Shown here: one piece after another, positions 8,055 to 10,677 of the stretch | Numbering within the stretch: position 1 is the stretch's first letter | Layout: each line of letters opens with the position of its first letter | Assembly: GCA_013816645.1 (NCBI GenBank) | Contig: JACDEC010000059.1 | Coordinates: forward strand, 1 to 10,677 | DNA from: Planctomycetota bacterium | GTDB lineage: Bacteria; Planctomycetota; UBA11346 | Reading direction: 5' to 3' | Length of the DNA: 10,677 nucleotides | Translations under genes and position numbers: made by a program | The notes under the pieces: generated by a model | The model's input: the letters and a program-made list of their open reading frames with translations, nothing else | Databases searched by the model: none | What the model was told of the DNA's origin: nothing

Positions 8055-8459
8055 ATGGGCAGCGATGCGATCGAAGTCACCCTGACCACGTTCAATGGTG
8101 GGCGCTCGCTCGGCATCATCCACGTCGGCCAGGTCAGCGCCGGAGGACGCGCCTGGCGCGCCAGCAAGGTGCTGGGGATGTGCTGGTCGATCGCGCTCGT
8201 CACCGCGCTGATCCCCGTGGCCCACTTCGTGCTCGTCCCGGCCTTCCTGCTCGCCGGACCCATCGCCGCCATCGCCGCCTACGCGCGCGAACGCATCGTC
8301 ATCGGCGGGTCAGCGACCTGCCCGAATTGCCGCGGCGCGGTCGCGCTGCGTCGCGGGTCCGCGTCGACCGGCTTCACCCAGAACTGCCCGTCCTGTCGCG
8401 TGCAGCTGAACGTCGCTCCCACCTCCCCACCTTGGGATGGCGGGGCCACCGCGCCCTGA
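8055..8459 (+). CDS. Small membrane protein with C-terminal zinc ribbon
   Basis: The product is 134 residues. Residues 1-36 are a soluble, mostly beta-like stretch. Residues about 38-78 are strongly hydrophobic (SIALVTALIPVAHFVLVPAFLLAGPIAAIAAYA within them) and probably form two membrane helices with a tight turn at the HFVLVP segment. The C-terminal part carries two CPxC pairs, CPNC (Cys89/92) and CPSC (Cys111/114), 18 residues apart, a classic zinc-ribbon layout. I recall hypothetical proteins of this type in Proteobacteria, with the same helix-turn-helix ending in LLAGP followed by a Cys4 ribbon, but no function is known to me. The start at 8055 has only a weak purine-rich site (agaagggg) in front; a TTG slightly upstream in the same frame is an alternative. 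It lies 52 bases after the V/XII-type gene on the same strand and may share its transcript. Confidence 0.75.
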   Translation: MGSDAIEVTLTTFNGGRSLGIIHVGQVSAGGRAWRASKVLGMCWSIALVTALIPVAHFVLVPAFLLAGPIAAIAAYARERIVIGGSATCPNCRGAVALRRGSASTGFTQNCPSCRVQLNVAPTSPPWDGGATAP

Positions 8460-8465
8460 TCGGGC

Positions 8466-9155
8466 TCAGCGCCGCGCGTCCGCGCGACCATCGCGCATCG
8501 CCAGCCAGATCACGTGACGCGGTCCGCGCGTACCGTGGGCATGGACCCTGACGCACTCGACCGTGAAGCCGACCTGCCGCAGCCGACGGGTGAAGGCCTC
8601 GTCCGGTCCCGACGACCACACCGCGAGCACGCCACCGGGTCGCAACGCGGCATGGGCCGCCTTCAGACCCGCGACGCCATAGAGCCAGTGGTTGGCGCCG
8701 GTGGTCATCCCGTGCGGACCGTTGTCGACGTCGAGCAGGACCAGGTCGTAGGCGGCGCGCGCGCAGCGCAGCAGATCGGCGACATCGCCGACCTGGACCC
8801 CGACGCGCGGATCATCGAGCGGATGCCCCGCGACCGCCGCGAGCACGCCGCGATTCCAGGCCACCACCGCCGGCACCAGCTCGGCGACCGTGACCCGATC
8901 CCCCGGTCCGAGCACGCGCAGCGCCGCGGCGACGGTGAACCCCATGCCGAGTCCGCCGATCAACGCGTGGACGGGACCATGAAACGGCAGACGGGCATGC
9001 GCCAATCCCGCCAGCGCCTCCTCGGAACCGTGCGAATGGCTGTTCATCAATTCATCGCGGCCGACACGGATCGCGTAGTCGCGGACGTGCTGGTAGAGAT
9101 GGAGTTCGCCGCCACCGGGAATGGGCGCGCTGTCGAGGAGGACCCAGGGTTTCAT
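8466..9155 (-). CDS. Spermidine synthase-like SAM-dependent methyltransferase-fold protein
   Basis: The product is 229 residues. The N-terminal about 50 residues resemble the small beta domain of the spermidine synthase family (ELHLYQHVRDYAIRVGRDELMNS, then HGSEEALA). A Rossmann core follows: glycine-rich GGLGMG at 67-72, the acidic ribose-binding strand end VAEL near 90-93, Asp124 in VGDVADLL, and LLDVDNGP at 140-147. Polyamine synthases normally carry an Asp-Ser/Cys-Ser/Glu-Asp-Pro type motif at that last place, with a catalytic Asp. Here it reads Asp-Val-Asp-Asn-Gly-Pro, so genuine aminopropyl transfer is doubtful. Relatives with this LDVDNGP pattern are commonly annotated simply as 'spermidine synthase'. 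The start is the ATG at 9155 (reverse strand), chosen because homology-like sequence begins there, although the ribosome site is weak; the frame stays open further upstream, where it runs through the polymerase gene. It lies 82 bp downstream of the DNA polymerase gene on the same strand and converges on the zinc-ribbon gene. Confidence 0.85.
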   Translation of the reverse strand: MKPWVLLDSAPIPGGGELHLYQHVRDYAIRVGRDELMNSHSHGSEEALAGLAHARLPFHGPVHALIGGLGMGFTVAAALRVLGPGDRVTVAELVPAVVAWNRGVLAAVAGHPLDDPRVGVQVGDVADLLRCARAAYDLVLLDVDNGPHGMTTGANHWLYGVAGLKAAHAALRPGGVLAVWSSGPDEAFTRRLRQVGFTVECVRVHAHGTRGPRHVIWLAMRDGRADARR

Positions 9156-9237
9156 GCGCGGTCGCCGCACCCTACCAGAGCGCGGGAGAACGGCATCCCT
9201 CCCTGCGGATCGCGAAGGAGCCGCCCTGGCTGCGCTT

Positions 9238-10677
9238 TCAGTCGAAGATCGACTGCTGAGCGTCGCCCGGTCGGGGGCCGAACACCCCGTCCACCAATTG
9301 CTGCGCGGCGCGGACGTACCAGGAACGATCGACGATCGCGGCCTCCAAGCCCGCAGGTTGCTCGACCAATACCGCCGATTCGGCCACCGTCCGCATCGTC
9401 CCGTTGACCCGCTGGACGATCGCCCGGCCACCGCGACCGACGGCCCAGCGGACGACCGCGGCGTCGATCGGCCGTTCGTCGATGGAGAGATCGCGGGCAC
9501 GGCGCCAAAAGCAGAAATCGAGGATGTCGCGGCTGGCGGCGACGACGTCGGCGATGGCTTGCCCGTGGACCAGGAAGCCGACCGCCGCCCTGGCGATGAT
9601 CGGCGCCGCCGAGCGCGAGGACACCCGGACGTCGTCGTCGCCTCCCCCGAATGCGCCCTTGGTCTTGGCGACCGCGCCATCGGCGCCGACCGCGACGTAG
9701 TCGTTGATCGAGGTGCGGATCAGCCGCGCGTAGGTCCGTTCCTCGAGCACGAATCCGCTGCGCCGCTGCCAGGCTTCGCCCGCCATGCCGCCGACTCCGC
9801 GGGCCACGATCCCGTCGGTGTTCGCCGAGACCAGCTCCCCGCCCCCGGCGATCACGCCGTCGATGAGTTCGAGCAGCCGCAACTGGCCGGTCAACACCAC
9901 CCGCAATGCGTCCGGCGGGGACCACAGGCCCGAACGCTGGTTGCCGAGTTGCCCGTACAGGCTGTTGACCACGATCTTCAGCGCGTCGCTGGCGAGCCGA
10001 TCGCCGGCGCGCTTGGCCGCCAGTCGACGCTCCATCAGCGCCCCCACGCGCTCGGAGAATTCCGGGAGCTGCGGCGGACGGATGCGTTCCGCGACGATGA
10101 TCGCGGGATAGTAGGAAGCGACGTCGAGGTCGACGAGCGGGCCTTCGACCACCCCGGCCGGGTCCTCGCTGTGCAGTCCGCCGATGCCCAGGCCGAGCAG
10201 GACACCGCCAACCCGGTGCGATCGTCCTCCCGGGGCGTGCAGATCCATGCGGCCATGAGCGTCCCAGGTCACGCTGCCATCGAGGATCGCCCGCGCCGCT
10301 GCCCGGGCGTCGTCGCAGCGATAGACGAAGCGCTCCGGATCGCCCAGCAACTCGGCGACTCCCACGACCTCGCCGGTCCGCGCGATCGCAGCCTGAACGC
10401 GCGGCCGGGACCCGAGCACCACGCGTTCGGCCAACGCTCCAGATGCTGCGGTGTAGGCATGATCGTCGACCTGCGGGTAGTCCCCGGCGAGACGCTCGCG
10501 GACGCGGATCAACCCCGCATGCCGCTGCGCGAGCTCGGCCAGCGCGCGCGCCACCGCCAAGGCATCGCGCTCGTCGGGGATGGCCAGTCCCGCGCGGCAG
10601 CACGCCGACGCCAGCGACCCGACCAGCGCGCACAGCCCGATAGTGCGTCCCCAGGTGCGCGGCCGACGCGCCAGGGA
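9238..10677 (-). CDS. Phage-type family B DNA polymerase (N-terminus beyond the right edge)
   Basis: The frame is open from its stop at 9238 to the right edge, giving 479 C-terminal residues; the TTG at 10560 is not a convincing start. The product is a template-directed DNA polymerase. Motif A, DVASYYP, is at 10105-10125, preceded by the GIGGLHS segment that marks the phage branch of family B. Motif B, KIVVNSLYG, is at 9952-9978. Motif C is NTDG at 9811-9822, and KTKG at 9655-9666 matches the post-motif-C lysine motif. The thumb region continues with a DILDF element and an AVVRWAV segment, as I recall from siphophage polymerases. The stretch near the edge (ERDALAVARALAEL, about 10530-10571) may be the end of the 3'-5' exonuclease domain (Exo III); Exo I and II would lie outside the window. 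The protein ends in QQSIFD, like a sliding-clamp-binding tail. GC content resembles the neighbours. The family is firm; whether it belongs to a prophage, an element or the host is unknown. Confidence 0.9.
   Translation of the reverse strand, partial: SLARRPRTWGRTIGLCALVGSLASACCRAGLAIPDERDALAVARALAELAQRHAGLIRVRERLAGDYPQVDDHAYTAASGALAERVVLGSRPRVQAAIARTGEVVGVAELLGDPERFVYRCDDARAAARAILDGSVTWDAHGRMDLHAPGGRSHRVGGVLLGLGIGGLHSEDPAGVVEGPLVDLDVASYYPAIIVAERIRPPQLPEFSERVGALMERRLAAKRAGDRLASDALKIVVNSLYGQLGNQRSGLWSPPDALRVVLTGQLRLLELIDGVIAGGGELVSANTDGIVARGVGGMAGEAWQRRSGFVLEERTYARLIRTSINDYVAVGADGAVAKTKGAFGGGDDDVRVSSRSAAPIIARAAVGFLVHGQAIADVVAASRDILDFCFWRRARDLSIDERPIDAAVVRWAVGRGGRAIVQRVNGTMRTVAESAVLVEQPAGLEAAIVDRSWYVRAAQQLVDGVFGPRPGDAQQSIFD

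Noticed and set aside
6872..8272. 466-codon minus-strand frame across the charged tail of the V/XII-type gene
   Set aside because: It is the antisense of Arg/Asp/Glu-rich low-complexity codons and gives an artificial Arg/Leu/Ala-rich product; the plus-strand gene is well supported.
8514..9407. 297-codon plus-strand frame across the spermidine synthase-like gene
   Set aside because: It is the antisense shadow of a gene with a clear SAM-binding core; the product has no recognisable features.
9152..10633. 493-codon minus-strand frame overlapping the DNA polymerase
   Set aside because: It is a frame-shifted shadow, rich in Arg and Gly with no motifs, whereas the other frame carries all polymerase motifs.

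Overview
The window is about 10.7 kb of GC-rich bacterial DNA (roughly two-thirds G+C by eye). It holds seven genes and no visible RNA genes, insertion sequences or CRISPR arrays. Several proteins look exported from a Gram-negative cell: a beta-propeller-like protein with an EF-hand and a CBM9-like domain, an NHL-like propeller, a methionine sulfoxide reductase with a signal peptide, and a 'carbohydrate-binding family V/XII'-type protein. The high-GC style and the first two proteins would suit a Planctomycetota/Verrucomicrobiota-type organism. The V/XII-type protein, the small zinc-ribbon membrane protein and the spermidine synthase-like protein have relatives I recall from Proteobacteria. The phylum is therefore left open.

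Layout, plus strand: (1) 1-1859, 3' part of a gene for a large propeller-like protein with a canonical EF-hand loop and a C-terminal CBM9/DOMON-like domain. It is joined by an ATGA stop/start overlap to (2) 1856-3577, a secreted NHL/beta-propeller-like protein; the two probably form a translationally coupled unit. (3) 3825-4853, a fused MsrB-MsrA methionine sulfoxide reductase with an N-terminal export signal. (4) 5096-8002, a 968-residue exported protein with three internal repeats, a Tyr-rich region and a long charged tail that contains seven 18-bp tandem repeats. (5) 8055-8459, a small membrane protein with a C-terminal four-cysteine zinc ribbon.

Layout, minus strand: (6) 8466-9155, a spermidine synthase-like SAM-dependent methyltransferase-fold protein whose stop lies only six bases from the stop of gene 5. 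(7) 9238 to the right edge, the C-terminal 479 residues of a phage-type family B DNA polymerase with motifs A, B and C, a KTKG motif, and a C-terminal tail resembling a sliding-clamp-binding motif.

The left part reads as an ordinary envelope/secretome region. The part most worth following is the right edge, where a phage-type replicative polymerase sits beside apparently chromosomal genes with no other phage gene visible. Its motif C is NTDG rather than the usual DTDS. The window alone cannot show whether it belongs to a prophage, an integrated element or a resident chromosomal gene.
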